Assembly: GCA_018815325.1 (NCBI GenBank)
Contig: JAHIYE010000005.1
Location: 1-64,000, forward strand
DNA length: 64,000 nucleotides
Reading direction: 5' to 3'
Origin: Gammaproteobacteria bacterium
Lineage (GTDB): Bacteria; Pseudomonadota; Gammaproteobacteria; Burkholderiales; Burkholderiaceae_C
Below the pieces are notes generated by a model. It was not told the DNA's origin. It ran no database searches and saw nothing but the letters and a program-made list of their open reading frames with translations. Shown one piece after another: positions 29,193 through 37,942 of this stretch. Each line of letters starts with the position of its first letter. Position 1 is the first letter of the stretch. The position numbers were made by a program, and so were the translations under genes.

Positions 29193-30137
29193 ATGGTCAT
29201 GAATGCCTGGAACCTGGCACGTTTTGACCTGGTTTCGATCCGGCTGGCGCTGGCCTGCGTGCAAAACGGCAGTCTCACCGCGGCGGCTCGGGAGCTGCAT
29301 CTGGCAACGGCCGCGGCCAGCCGGCGTATCCGTGAGCTGGAGCTTGCCCTGGGCAGCCCGCTGTTTGAACGCCATGCGCGCGGCCTGCTGCCCACGGCGG
29401 CGGGTCGGGCTTTTGCGCGGCATGGCTTGACGCTGCTGCAGACGCTGGAGCAGCTCGGTGGCGAAATTGCCGACCTGCGCCAGGGTATTGCCCGCCATGT
29501 TCGCCTGTGCGCCAGCACCGCGGCGATCAACCAGTTCCTGCCAACGCTGCTGGCGCAATATGCCAAACAGCAGCCCCAGGTGAGGGTGGACCTTGAAGAG
29601 CAGGTGTCGGACGCCGTGGTGACGTCTCTGCGCGAAGGCCGGGCCGACATCGGGGTGTTCGTCGAAGGGCCTGATGTGAGCGGCCTGGCGCCCCAGGTGT
29701 TCCGCCATGATGAATTGGTGTTGGTGTTGCCACGCGGCCATGCGCTCGCCAAGGGGCGCACGGCGCTGCCGTTTCTCGAGACGCTGGACGAAGACTGGAT
29801 CAGTCTCAACACCGGGGCGGCCATGTTGCAAAAGCAGCAGCAGGCGGCGCTGGCAGCGGGCAAACCCCTGCGGCTGCGCATGCAGGTGCACAGCTTCGAT
29901 GCGGTCTGCCACCTCGTGGCCTCGGGACTGGGCATTGCGATGCTGCCCAAGGCGGCGGCTCAGCCCATCATGCGTGCCATGGGACTGAGTTCGCGCCCGC
30001 TGGCCGATGCCTGGGCCCGGCGGCGTCTGTTGCTCGCGACAGGTACGGGCTTCAGTGCAGCCGACGTCGGCGTCGCGGGGCTGTTCGATTTTCTGCTGGC
30101 GTCTTCGCCAAATGCGAAGACTCGCCAACGCAAGTAG
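29193..30137 (+). CDS. LysR-family transcriptional regulator
   Basis: The 314-residue protein has an N-terminal winged helix-turn-helix (residues about 15-70; FDLVSIRLALACVQNGSLTAAARELHLATAAASRRIRELE) and a periplasmic-binding-like effector domain starting near 95. The effector is unknown. The gene lies immediately upstream of, and on the same strand as, a CoA-transferase / lyase / VOC cassette. Control of that cassette is plausible, although the gene order is not the usual divergent one. Confidence 0.93.
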   Translation: MVMNAWNLARFDLVSIRLALACVQNGSLTAAARELHLATAAASRRIRELELALGSPLFERHARGLLPTAAGRAFARHGLTLLQTLEQLGGEIADLRQGIARHVRLCASTAAINQFLPTLLAQYAKQQPQVRVDLEEQVSDAVVTSLREGRADIGVFVEGPDVSGLAPQVFRHDELVLVLPRGHALAKGRTALPFLETLDEDWISLNTGAAMLQKQQQAALAAGKPLRLRMQVHSFDAVCHLVASGLGIAMLPKAAAQPIMRAMGLSSRPLADAWARRRLLLATGTGFSAADVGVAGLFDFLLASSPNAKTRQRK

Positions 30138-30177
30138 CAATGGACTCGGGCTGCCATCACAGGCAGACTCTGCGGCC

Positions 30178-31419
30178 ATGGAGACACAACAAAACCCACC
30201 CTCTGCCCACACCTCTTCTGCCGGACCGCTGGCCGGCCTCAAGGTGCTGGAGCTGGGCCAGCTGATTGCGGGACCGTTCGCGGCCAAGACGCTGGCCGAC
30301 TTTGGCGCCGACGTGGTCAAGATCGAGCCGCCCGGCACGGGCGACCCCTTGCGCAAATGGCGATTGCTCAAAGACGGCGTGTCGGTCTGGTGGCAGGTGC
30401 AGTCGCGCAACAAGCGCTCGATGGCACTGGATTTGCGGACGCAGGACGGGCAGGAGATCGTGCGCCAGCTGGCCGCAAAGGCCGACGTGCTGATCGAAAA
30501 CTTCCGCCCCGGTGCGATGGAAGACTGGGGGCTGGGGCCGGATGCCCTGCTGGCACTCAACCCGCGCCTCATCATGTTGCGCATCAGCGGCTATGGTCAG
30601 ACCGGGCCTTACCGTGACAAGCCGGGCTTTGGCGTGGTGGCCGAGGCCATGAGCGGCCTGCGCCACCTGACGGCCGAGCCAGGCCGCGTGCCGGTGCGTG
30701 TGGGCGTCTCGATTGGCGACACCCTGGCGGCCCTGCACGGCGTGATCGGCATTTTGCTGGCCATGCAGGAGCGTCAACGCTCGGGCCGGGGGCAAGTGAT
30801 CGATGTGGCGCTGTATGAGGCCGTTTTCAACTGCATGGAAAGCCTGCTGCCCGAGTACAGCGCCTTTGGGGCCGTGCGCGGACCTGCGGGCAGCGCCTTG
30901 CCGGGCATTGCGCCGAGCAACGCCTACCGTTGCAAAGACGAGGGCTATGCCCTGATCGCCGGCAATGGCGACAGCATCTTCAAGCGCCTGATGGGCGCCA
31001 TCGGGCGCGAGGACCTGGGCCAGGACCCGGCGCTGGCGGACAACGCCGGGCGGGTGGTGCGGGTCGAGGAGATCGACGCGGCCATCGGCCAGTGGACCGC
31101 CATGCGCACGGTGGACGAGGTGCTCATGGCGCTCGACAAGGTCTCGGTGCCGGCCGGGCGTATCTACACCGTGGCCGACATCGCCAGGGACCCGCATTAC
31201 CAGGCGCGCGGCATGCTCGACACCGTGCACATGGACGACGGCACCGAGTTGGCCGTGCCCGGCATCGTGCCCAAGCTCTCGCGCACGCCGGGCAGCCACC
31301 GCCGCAATGCCCCGGCCATTGGGCAGGACACCGATGCCGTACTGCGCGACATGGGCCTGTCGACCGAACAAATTCAGGCCCTGCGCGACAAGGGCATCGT
31401 GGCCGGAGGGGCAACATGA
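30178..31419 (+). CDS. Family III (CaiB/BaiF) CoA-transferase
   Basis: The 413-residue protein has the family III N-terminal fold (LAGLKVLELGQLIAGPFAAKTLADFGADVVKIE) and the catalytic aspartate in VSIGDTLAALHG (about residue 181). The ISGYGQTGPYRDKPGFG and VPAGRIYTVADIARDP segments also fit. Such enzymes move CoA between carboxylic acids. The adjoining coupled gene encodes an HMG-CoA-lyase-like enzyme. Activation of 3-hydroxy-3-methylglutarate or a similar branched dicarboxylate is therefore a reasonable guess, not proven. Its stop overlaps the next start (ATGA). Confidence 0.9.
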   Translation: METQQNPPSAHTSSAGPLAGLKVLELGQLIAGPFAAKTLADFGADVVKIEPPGTGDPLRKWRLLKDGVSVWWQVQSRNKRSMALDLRTQDGQEIVRQLAAKADVLIENFRPGAMEDWGLGPDALLALNPRLIMLRISGYGQTGPYRDKPGFGVVAEAMSGLRHLTAEPGRVPVRVGVSIGDTLAALHGVIGILLAMQERQRSGRGQVIDVALYEAVFNCMESLLPEYSAFGAVRGPAGSALPGIAPSNAYRCKDEGYALIAGNGDSIFKRLMGAIGREDLGQDPALADNAGRVVRVEEIDAAIGQWTAMRTVDEVLMALDKVSVPAGRIYTVADIARDPHYQARGMLDTVHMDDGTELAVPGIVPKLSRTPGSHRRNAPAIGQDTDAVLRDMGLSTEQIQALRDKGIVAGGAT

Positions 31420-32366
31420 CACGCATTCATTTCAACGAAGTCGCCACGCGTGACGGTTTCCAGATCGAGCCGGCCTTCGTTCCGACCGACGTCAAGGTGG
31501 CGCTGGTGGATGAACTCAGCCAGTGCGGCTACGCCAAGATCGAGGTGACCTCGTTCACCTCGCCCAAGGCGATCCCGATGCTGCGCGATGCGGAAGAAGT
31601 CATGGGACGCATCCGCCGCGTGCCCGGGGTGGAGTACACGGTGCTGGTGCCCAATTTGCGTGGCGCAGAGCGTGCGCTGGAGTCGCGGGCCGATGAACTC
31701 AACCTCGTGATGTCGGTGTCCGAGACCCACAACCTGGCCAACCTGCGGATGCCGCGCAGCCACAGCTTCGAGGCACTCGGTGGCGTGATCCGGCATGTGA
31801 ACGGTCATACCCCGATCAATGTCTCGCTTTCGTGCAGTTTCGGCTGTCCGATGGAGGGGGATGTGCCCTTGGCAGCGCTGCTGGCCTGGACGCAACGTTT
31901 TGCTGACTTGGGCGTGCGCGGCCTCACCCTCTGTGACACCACGGGCATGGCGCATCCGGCCCAGGTGCAGCAGGTGGCAGAAACATTGCAACAGCGGTTT
32001 CCCGCCCTGCAGCTCACCCTGCATTTCCACAATACGCGCGGCATGGGCTTGGCCAATGTGCTGGCGGCGGTGCAGGCCGGCATCACGCGCTTCGACGGCT
32101 CGCTGGGCGGGCTGGGTGGCTGCCCCTACGCGCCGGGCGCCAGCGGCAATATCTGCAGCGAGGACGCGATCCACATGCTGGCCGCCATGGGGTACGACAC
32201 TGGCATCGACCTGCCGCGCCTGCTGACGCTGGCACGTGGCCTGCCGGACATCGTCGGTCATGAAGTGCCGGGTCAGGTGGCCAAAGCCGGCCGCATCAGC
32301 GACCTGCACCCCGCGCCTGATTTTGTGGCCGAACTGCGAGCACGTTTTGAAGGAGCTGCGCCTTGA
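31416..32366 (+). CDS. Hydroxymethylglutaryl-CoA lyase-like enzyme
   Basis: The 316-residue TIM-barrel protein starts with NEVATRDGFQIE, the metal- and substrate-binding segment of the HMGL-like family. It has CDTTGMAHP and LHFHNTRGMGLAN for metal ligands, and the loop GGLGGCPYAPGASGN (about 231-245), the HMG-CoA lyase signature with its catalytic cysteine. The reaction would split a 3-hydroxy-acyl-CoA such as HMG-CoA into acetoacetate and acetyl-CoA. GGAGGGG precedes the ATG. It overlaps both neighbours by 4 bp, so the three genes form one coupled unit. Confidence 0.9.
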   Translation: MTRIHFNEVATRDGFQIEPAFVPTDVKVALVDELSQCGYAKIEVTSFTSPKAIPMLRDAEEVMGRIRRVPGVEYTVLVPNLRGAERALESRADELNLVMSVSETHNLANLRMPRSHSFEALGGVIRHVNGHTPINVSLSCSFGCPMEGDVPLAALLAWTQRFADLGVRGLTLCDTTGMAHPAQVQQVAETLQQRFPALQLTLHFHNTRGMGLANVLAAVQAGITRFDGSLGGLGGCPYAPGASGNICSEDAIHMLAAMGYDTGIDLPRLLTLARGLPDIVGHEVPGQVAKAGRISDLHPAPDFVAELRARFEGAAP

Positions 32367-32755
32367 TCGACCATCTTGACCATCTGGTGCTGACCACGGC
32401 TGACGAGGCGGCCTGCGTTGACTTCTACACCCGCGTGCTGGGCATGCGGCTGGAGAGCTTTGTGGGTGGCACGCCGCCCGTGGCACGCAAGGCCTTTGTC
32501 TTCGGCCAGCAGAAGATCAACCTGCATGTGCGCGGCAAGGAGTTCGAGCCCAAGGCGCACCTGCCCGCACCGGGCGCGCTGGACCTGTGCTTTGTTGCGA
32601 GCATTCCGCTGGCGCAGGTGATGGATCGGCTTGCTGCCGCAAGCTGGTCAGTCATCGAAGGCCCGGTACAGCGCACCGGGGCACAAGGACCCATCCGCTC
32701 TGTCTATGTGCGCGATCCTGACCTGAACCTGATTGAAATTTCCGAACTGATCTGA
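32363..32755 (+). CDS. VOC-superfamily (glyoxalase/dioxygenase-like) protein
   Basis: The 130-residue protein has the paired beta-alpha-beta-beta-beta modules of the vicinal-oxygen-chelate fold. Candidate metal ligands are His in IDHLDHLVLTT and in KINLHVRGKE, and Glu in DLNLIEISELI. Start is a TTG at 32363 overlapping the lyase stop, with AGGAG upstream. The reaction is unknown. The family includes epimerases (for example methylmalonyl-CoA epimerase), glyoxalases and resistance proteins. Being coupled to the CoA cassette, an epimerase-like role is conceivable. Confidence 0.85.
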   Translation: MIDHLDHLVLTTADEAACVDFYTRVLGMRLESFVGGTPPVARKAFVFGQQKINLHVRGKEFEPKAHLPAPGALDLCFVASIPLAQVMDRLAAASWSVIEGPVQRTGAQGPIRSVYVRDPDLNLIEISELI

Positions 32756-32790
32756 AATCGGCCAGATCGTGTGGAGGCTCTTAGATGGGA

Positions 32791-33536
32791 TCAGGCGGCA
32801 GGTGAGAACAGATCGACCCGGTCGGTGATGATGCCGTCAGTGCCCAGGTCAATCAGCCGCTGCGCGGCCCATTCGTCGTTCACCGTGTAGCTCAGGGTGC
32901 GCAGGCCGGCGCTGCGGGCCTGCGCAACGGTGGCGCTGTCCCAGAGGGCCTGGTTGCACACCACGGCCACGCAAGCCAATGACAGTGCTTTGTCAAGCCA
33001 GCCCGTCCACAGGGAGTCGAGCAACAGACCCCGTGGCAGGTCGGGGGCCGCCGTCTGCGCGCCTTCCAGGGCTTCCGGCTTGAAGGAGGTGAGCAGGGGC
33101 GGCACTGTGGCCTGCGCCCACAGCGTGGCCGCTTGACGGGCCACGACCTCACCCGTGTGGCGTTCTGTGCCGGGCGTGGGCTTGATCTCGATATTCAGCA
33201 GGTACCCGTTTCGCAGGCAGTAGCGGGCAACGGCTGCCAGCGTGGGCAGGGACTCACCCGCGTAGCTGCGTGAGTGCCAGCTGCCGGCATCGAGTTGCGA
33301 GAGCGCAGCCCAGTCGAGTTCGCCGGCAGTGCCACTGCCGCTGGTGGTGCGCTCCAGCGTGCTGTCATGCAGCAGAAAGGGCTCGCCATCGCGGGACAGT
33401 TTGACATCGCACTCGAACATGCGGTAGCCGTGACTGGCGCCCAGCCGGAAGGCCGCGAGCGTGTTTTCAGGGGCCAGCTTGCCAGCGCCTCGGTGCGCTA
33501 CCCACCGGGGGTAGGGCCAGTGCGCCTGCTTGCCGC

Positions 33537-33540
<4 letters not shown>
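32791..33540 (-). CDS. ugpQ: Glycerophosphodiester phosphodiesterase
   Basis: The 249-residue cytoplasmic-type GDPD has no signal peptide. The metal and active-site motif is [16 protein letters not shown], followed by the [24 protein letters not shown] segment and EIKPTPGTE. It hydrolyses deacylated phospholipids to glycerol-3-phosphate and an alcohol. Its start overlaps the ugpC stop by 4 bp, so it is the last gene of ugpBAECQ and processes diesters brought in by the transporter. Confidence 0.94.
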
Positions 33541-34559
<1,019 letters not shown>

Positions 34560-34623
34560 GTATCTTCGTTCCTTGGAAGTGTTCAGGATGTCAGTGCAAT
34601 CCTGCAGACACCACAGATTTCAA

Positions 34624-35475
34624 TTATTTCTCGGTCTCCACCAGACCTTTGACAAACCAGCGCTGCATCAGCATCACGACCAGTGCCGGTGGAATCATGG
34701 CCAGCACGGCCGTGGCCATGACGATGTTCCAGTCGGTTGCGGCATCGCCACCGCTGATCATGCGCTTGATGCCAATGACAACCGGGTACATGGTTTCGTT
34801 GGTCGTGACGAGCAGGGGCCACAGATATTGATTCCAGCCATAGATGAACTGGATCACGAACAGCGCGGCAATGCTGGTGGTAGACAGGGGGACGAGCACA
34901 TCCTTGAAGAAACGCATCGGGCCGGCGCCATCCATGCGGGCGGCCTCCACCAGCTCGTCCGGCACGGTGAGGAAGAACTGCCGGAACAGGAAAGTGGCCG
35001 TCGCCGAGGCAATCAATGGGATAGTGAGGCCGGCGTAGGTGTTCAGCATGCCCAGGTTGGCAACGACCGCATAGGTAGGGCCAATGCGCACCTCCACCGG
35101 CAGCATCAGGGTGACAAAGATGGCCCAGAAAAAAAACATCCGGAAGGGAAAACGGAAGTAGACGATCGCAAACGCCGAGAGCAGCGAGATCGCGATTTTC
35201 CCGATGGCGATCACCAGCGCGGTGATCATGCTGACCATCATCATCCGTCCGACGGGCGCGTTGGAGGCGCCACCCATGCCTGTGCCCTGCAAGGCGGCGG
35301 TGTAGTTCTCAATGAAGTGACTGCCTGGCAGCAGCGACATTGGCGCGTGCAGGATCTCGTCGGCCGTCTGGGTCGAGGCGACAAAGGTCACATAAAGTGG
35401 AAACGCCACCACCAACACACCGACGATCAGTACAAAGTGCGCAAGAACGCGCAGGTAAGGACTTCGCTCAACCAT
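34624..35475 (-). CDS. ugpE: Glycerol-3-phosphate ABC transporter permease UgpE
   Basis: The permease is 283 residues with about six helices and the MalG-type EAA loop EAARMDGAGPMRFFKDVLVPL, which contacts the ATPase. I start at MVERSPYLR (35475), one base after the ugpA stop region, rather than eight residues upstream inside ugpA. It pairs with UgpA to form the membrane channel. Confidence 0.94.
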   Translation of the reverse strand: MVERSPYLRVLAHFVLIVGVLVVAFPLYVTFVASTQTADEILHAPMSLLPGSHFIENYTAALQGTGMGGASNAPVGRMMMVSMITALVIAIGKIAISLLSAFAIVYFRFPFRMFFFWAIFVTLMLPVEVRIGPTYAVVANLGMLNTYAGLTIPLIASATATFLFRQFFLTVPDELVEAARMDGAGPMRFFKDVLVPLSTTSIAALFVIQFIYGWNQYLWPLLVTTNETMYPVVIGIKRMISGGDAATDWNIVMATAVLAMIPPALVVMLMQRWFVKGLVETEK

Positions 35476-35476
35476 C

Positions 35477-36364
35477 TCAGTACTGCACTTTCTTTTCAAC
35501 GAAGCGGAACTGGATGATGGTCAGCACAATCACGATCGCCATCAGCACCACGGACTGAGCCGCAGAACCGCCCAGGTCGAGGGCTTTGAAACCATCGTAG
35601 TAAACCTTGTAGACCAGGATCGCGGTTTCCTTGCCTGGGCCGCCTTCAGTGGCCGCGTCCACGATCGCGAAAGTATCGAAGAAGGCGTAGACGATATTGA
35701 TGACAAACAGGAAGAATGTGGTGGGCGACAGGAGCGGAAACTGGATGCTCCAGAAGCGGTGCCAGGGACTGGCGCCGTCAATGGCAGCGGCTTCGACCAG
35801 CGATTTCGGAATGCTCTGCAGCCCGGCCACAAAAAACAGGAAGTTGTAGGAAATCTGTTTCCAGACGGCTGCGATGACGATCAGGGTCATCGCATGCGTT
35901 CCATTGAGCAGGTGGTTCCAGTCGATGCCGAGGCTTTGCAGCGCATACGAAATGATGCCGATGGACGGCGCGAACATGAACATCCACAGCACACCAGCGA
36001 CGGCGGGTGCTACTGCATACGGCCAGATCAGCAGGGTGCGGTAGACCAGCGTACCTTTGACAACGCGGTCGGCAAATACGGCCAGCAACAGAGAAATGCC
36101 GATGCCCAGGCCCGCAACCATTACCGAGAAGACGGCCGTGGTCTTGAACGATTCAAGGTAGAGATCGTCCTTGACCAGTGTGACGAAGTTTTGCAAGCCC
36201 ACCCACTCGGTGGAAAGCCCGAACGCATCGGACTGCTGAAAGGATTGCAGCAAGGCCTGCGCGGCAGGCCAGAAAAAGAAAATGCCGATCACCGCTACCT
36301 GAGGTGCCAACAGCACCCAGGGCAGCCAGGACGAGCGAAATACAACGCGTTTTTCAGAAGCCAC
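35477..36364 (-). CDS. ugpA: Glycerol-3-phosphate ABC transporter permease UgpA
   Basis: The 295-residue MalF-like permease has six helices and the EAA loop [22 protein letters not shown]. The N-terminal helix ([30 protein letters not shown]) is characteristic. It lies 82 bp downstream of ugpB, with a strong stem-loop in the gap, and is followed immediately by ugpE. Confidence 0.94.
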   Translation of the reverse strand: MASEKRVVFRSSWLPWVLLAPQVAVIGIFFFWPAAQALLQSFQQSDAFGLSTEWVGLQNFVTLVKDDLYLESFKTTAVFSVMVAGLGIGISLLLAVFADRVVKGTLVYRTLLIWPYAVAPAVAGVLWMFMFAPSIGIISYALQSLGIDWNHLLNGTHAMTLIVIAAVWKQISYNFLFFVAGLQSIPKSLVEAAAIDGASPWHRFWSIQFPLLSPTTFFLFVINIVYAFFDTFAIVDAATEGGPGKETAILVYKVYYDGFKALDLGGSAAQSVVLMAIVIVLTIIQFRFVEKKVQY

Positions 36365-36411
36365 AATGATTCATAGACAGGTTGAGCCTCGCCCATGAGA
36401 TCGGGTGAGAG

Positions 36412-36438
36412 GCAGGTGCGGGATTATCCTGCACCTGC
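36412..36438 (-). other. Stem-loop between ugpB and ugpA
   Basis: A 12-bp stem GCAGGTGCGGGA / TCCTGCACCTGC with one G-T pair and a TTA loop lies eight bases after the ugpB stop. No T-run follows on the minus strand, so it is more likely a 3'-end protecting or partial-termination structure. This would favour abundant binding protein over the permeases. Confidence 0.7.
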
Positions 36439-36446
36439 GGCATGCA

Positions 36447-37751
36447 TTATCGCGAGTTGGCTTTCTCGAAACGCACCAGCTGCTCATTGCCCCGGCTGAC
36501 GATGCTGTCCAGCGCTTCTTTCGCTGACTTCGTGCCAGCCCAGACCTGCTCGAGTTCTTCGTCCTCAATGGCGCGAATCTGGATGAAGTTGCCCAGGCGG
36601 ATGCCGCGCGACTTGTCGGTGGTCTTGCGGATCATCTGGTTCACGGCAACATCGGTGCCCGGGTTTTGCTTGTAGAAGCCCGATTTCTCAGTCGCTGCGA
36701 ACGAGGCCAGGGTGATCGGCAGGTAGCCGGTGCGCTGGTGGCTCTTTGACTGGATATCGGCATTGGTCAGGTAGTGGAAGAATTCGGCCACACCCTTGTA
36801 TTCGGCGGGCTTCTTGCCACCCATGACCCACAGCGATGCGCCGCCGATGATGGTGTTTTGCGGAGCGCCAGCGACATCTGGATAGTAAGGCAGCGGAGCG
36901 ATGGCGAAATCAAACTTGGCGTTCTTCTTGATGGAGGCGTACGTCGATGAAGAGGCCGTTGCCATTGCGCACTCGCCAGAGTAGAAGGCCGCATCAGCCT
37001 TGTTGCCACGACCGCGGTAGACGAACAAGCCCTGCTTGGCCATGTTGGAGAGGTTTTCCACATGACGGACATGCAGGGGGCTGTTCACGACAAGGCGGGC
37101 GCTGGTGCCGCCAAAGCCGTTGTTCTGGGTGGCAAACAGGGTGTTGTGCCAGGTGGAGAAGCTCTCCAGCTGGGTCCAGCCCTGCCAGCTGGTGGTGAAG
37201 GGGCAGCTCACGCCAGAGGCCTTGAGTTGCGCTGCCGCGAGAACGAGCTCGGGCCAGGTGGCTGGCGGCTTGTTGGGATCCAGGCCCGCTTTGCGGAACA
37301 GGTCCTTGTTGTAGTTGAAGATGGTGGTGGAGCTGTTGAACGGGAAGCTCAGCATCTGGCCATTCGGCGCCGTGTAGTAGCCCACGACGGCCGGGATATA
37401 GGCTTTGGGGTCGAATTTGTAGCCCGCATCAGCCAGTACCTTGCCAACCGGCACCACAGCGCCCTTGGCCGCCATCATGGTGGCCGTGCCCACTTCAAAG
37501 ACTTGCAGGATGTGAGGGGCATTGCCGGCACGGAATGCCGCAACGGCGGCAGGCATGGTTTCGTCGTAAGTGCCCTTGTAGGTGGGCACGATCTTGTATT
37601 CTTTCTGGCTGCTGTTGAAGCCATTGGCCAGATCCAGCACCCAGTCGTTCAGGCCACCGGTCATGGAGTGCCACCACTGGATTTCGGTTTGCGCCTGGAC
37701 TGGCGCGACAAAGGCCGCTGCGAGTGCAGCGATGGTCAATTGCATTTTCAT
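36447..37751 (-). CDS. ugpB: Glycerol-3-phosphate ABC transporter substrate-binding protein
   Basis: The 434-residue periplasmic protein has a signal peptide ending PVQA before QTEIQWWHSMTGGLNDW. That opening and the later segments FNSSTTIFNYNKDLFRKAGLD and TSWQGWTQLESFS are typical of UgpB. It captures glycerol-3-phosphate or its diesters for UgpAE-C. AAAGGA precedes the ATG. First gene of ugpBAECQ; upstream lies a candidate Pho-box array. Confidence 0.95.
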   Translation of the reverse strand: MKMQLTIAALAAAFVAPVQAQTEIQWWHSMTGGLNDWVLDLANGFNSSQKEYKIVPTYKGTYDETMPAAVAAFRAGNAPHILQVFEVGTATMMAAKGAVVPVGKVLADAGYKFDPKAYIPAVVGYYTAPNGQMLSFPFNSSTTIFNYNKDLFRKAGLDPNKPPATWPELVLAAAQLKASGVSCPFTTSWQGWTQLESFSTWHNTLFATQNNGFGGTSARLVVNSPLHVRHVENLSNMAKQGLFVYRGRGNKADAAFYSGECAMATASSSTYASIKKNAKFDFAIAPLPYYPDVAGAPQNTIIGGASLWVMGGKKPAEYKGVAEFFHYLTNADIQSKSHQRTGYLPITLASFAATEKSGFYKQNPGTDVAVNQMIRKTTDKSRGIRLGNFIQIRAIEDEELEQVWAGTKSAKEALDSIVSRGNEQLVRFEKANSR

Positions 37752-37795
37752 GGGGAATCCTTTTCCTGTTCTTGATGTGCGAAAGCCGTGAACAT

Positions 37796-37835
37796 ATCAG
37801 GCAAATATGACAGTTCGATTAAACAGGTATTACAG
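37796..37835 (-). promoter_or_regulatory. Candidate tandem Pho boxes upstream of ugpB
   Basis: On the minus strand four 7-mers occur at exact 11-bp phase: CTGTAAT, GTTTAAT, CTGTCAT and GCCTGAT (37835 down to 37796). The third is a perfect PhoB half-site and the others are 3-5 of 7 matches. The array ends 44 bp before the ugpB start. PhoB control of ugp is known in enterobacteria; here it is inferred from this pattern. Confidence 0.45.
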
Positions 37836-37942
37836 CTTTGTCCGCTACCGGGGTTTCCATTAGGTCAACGCGTGATTGCTGCGCTGCGATATTATCGACA
37901 GTCAGCCCGGTGTAGTGTTGTGGCTGGAACCCCGGAATCCCG

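Noticed and set aside
30610-30660. Apparent loss of the catalytic aspartate in the CoA-transferase (PGFG instead of a GHD-like motif)
   Set aside because: That position aligns with a histidine region of racemases; the transferase aspartate lies later in VSIGDT (about residue 181) and is present.
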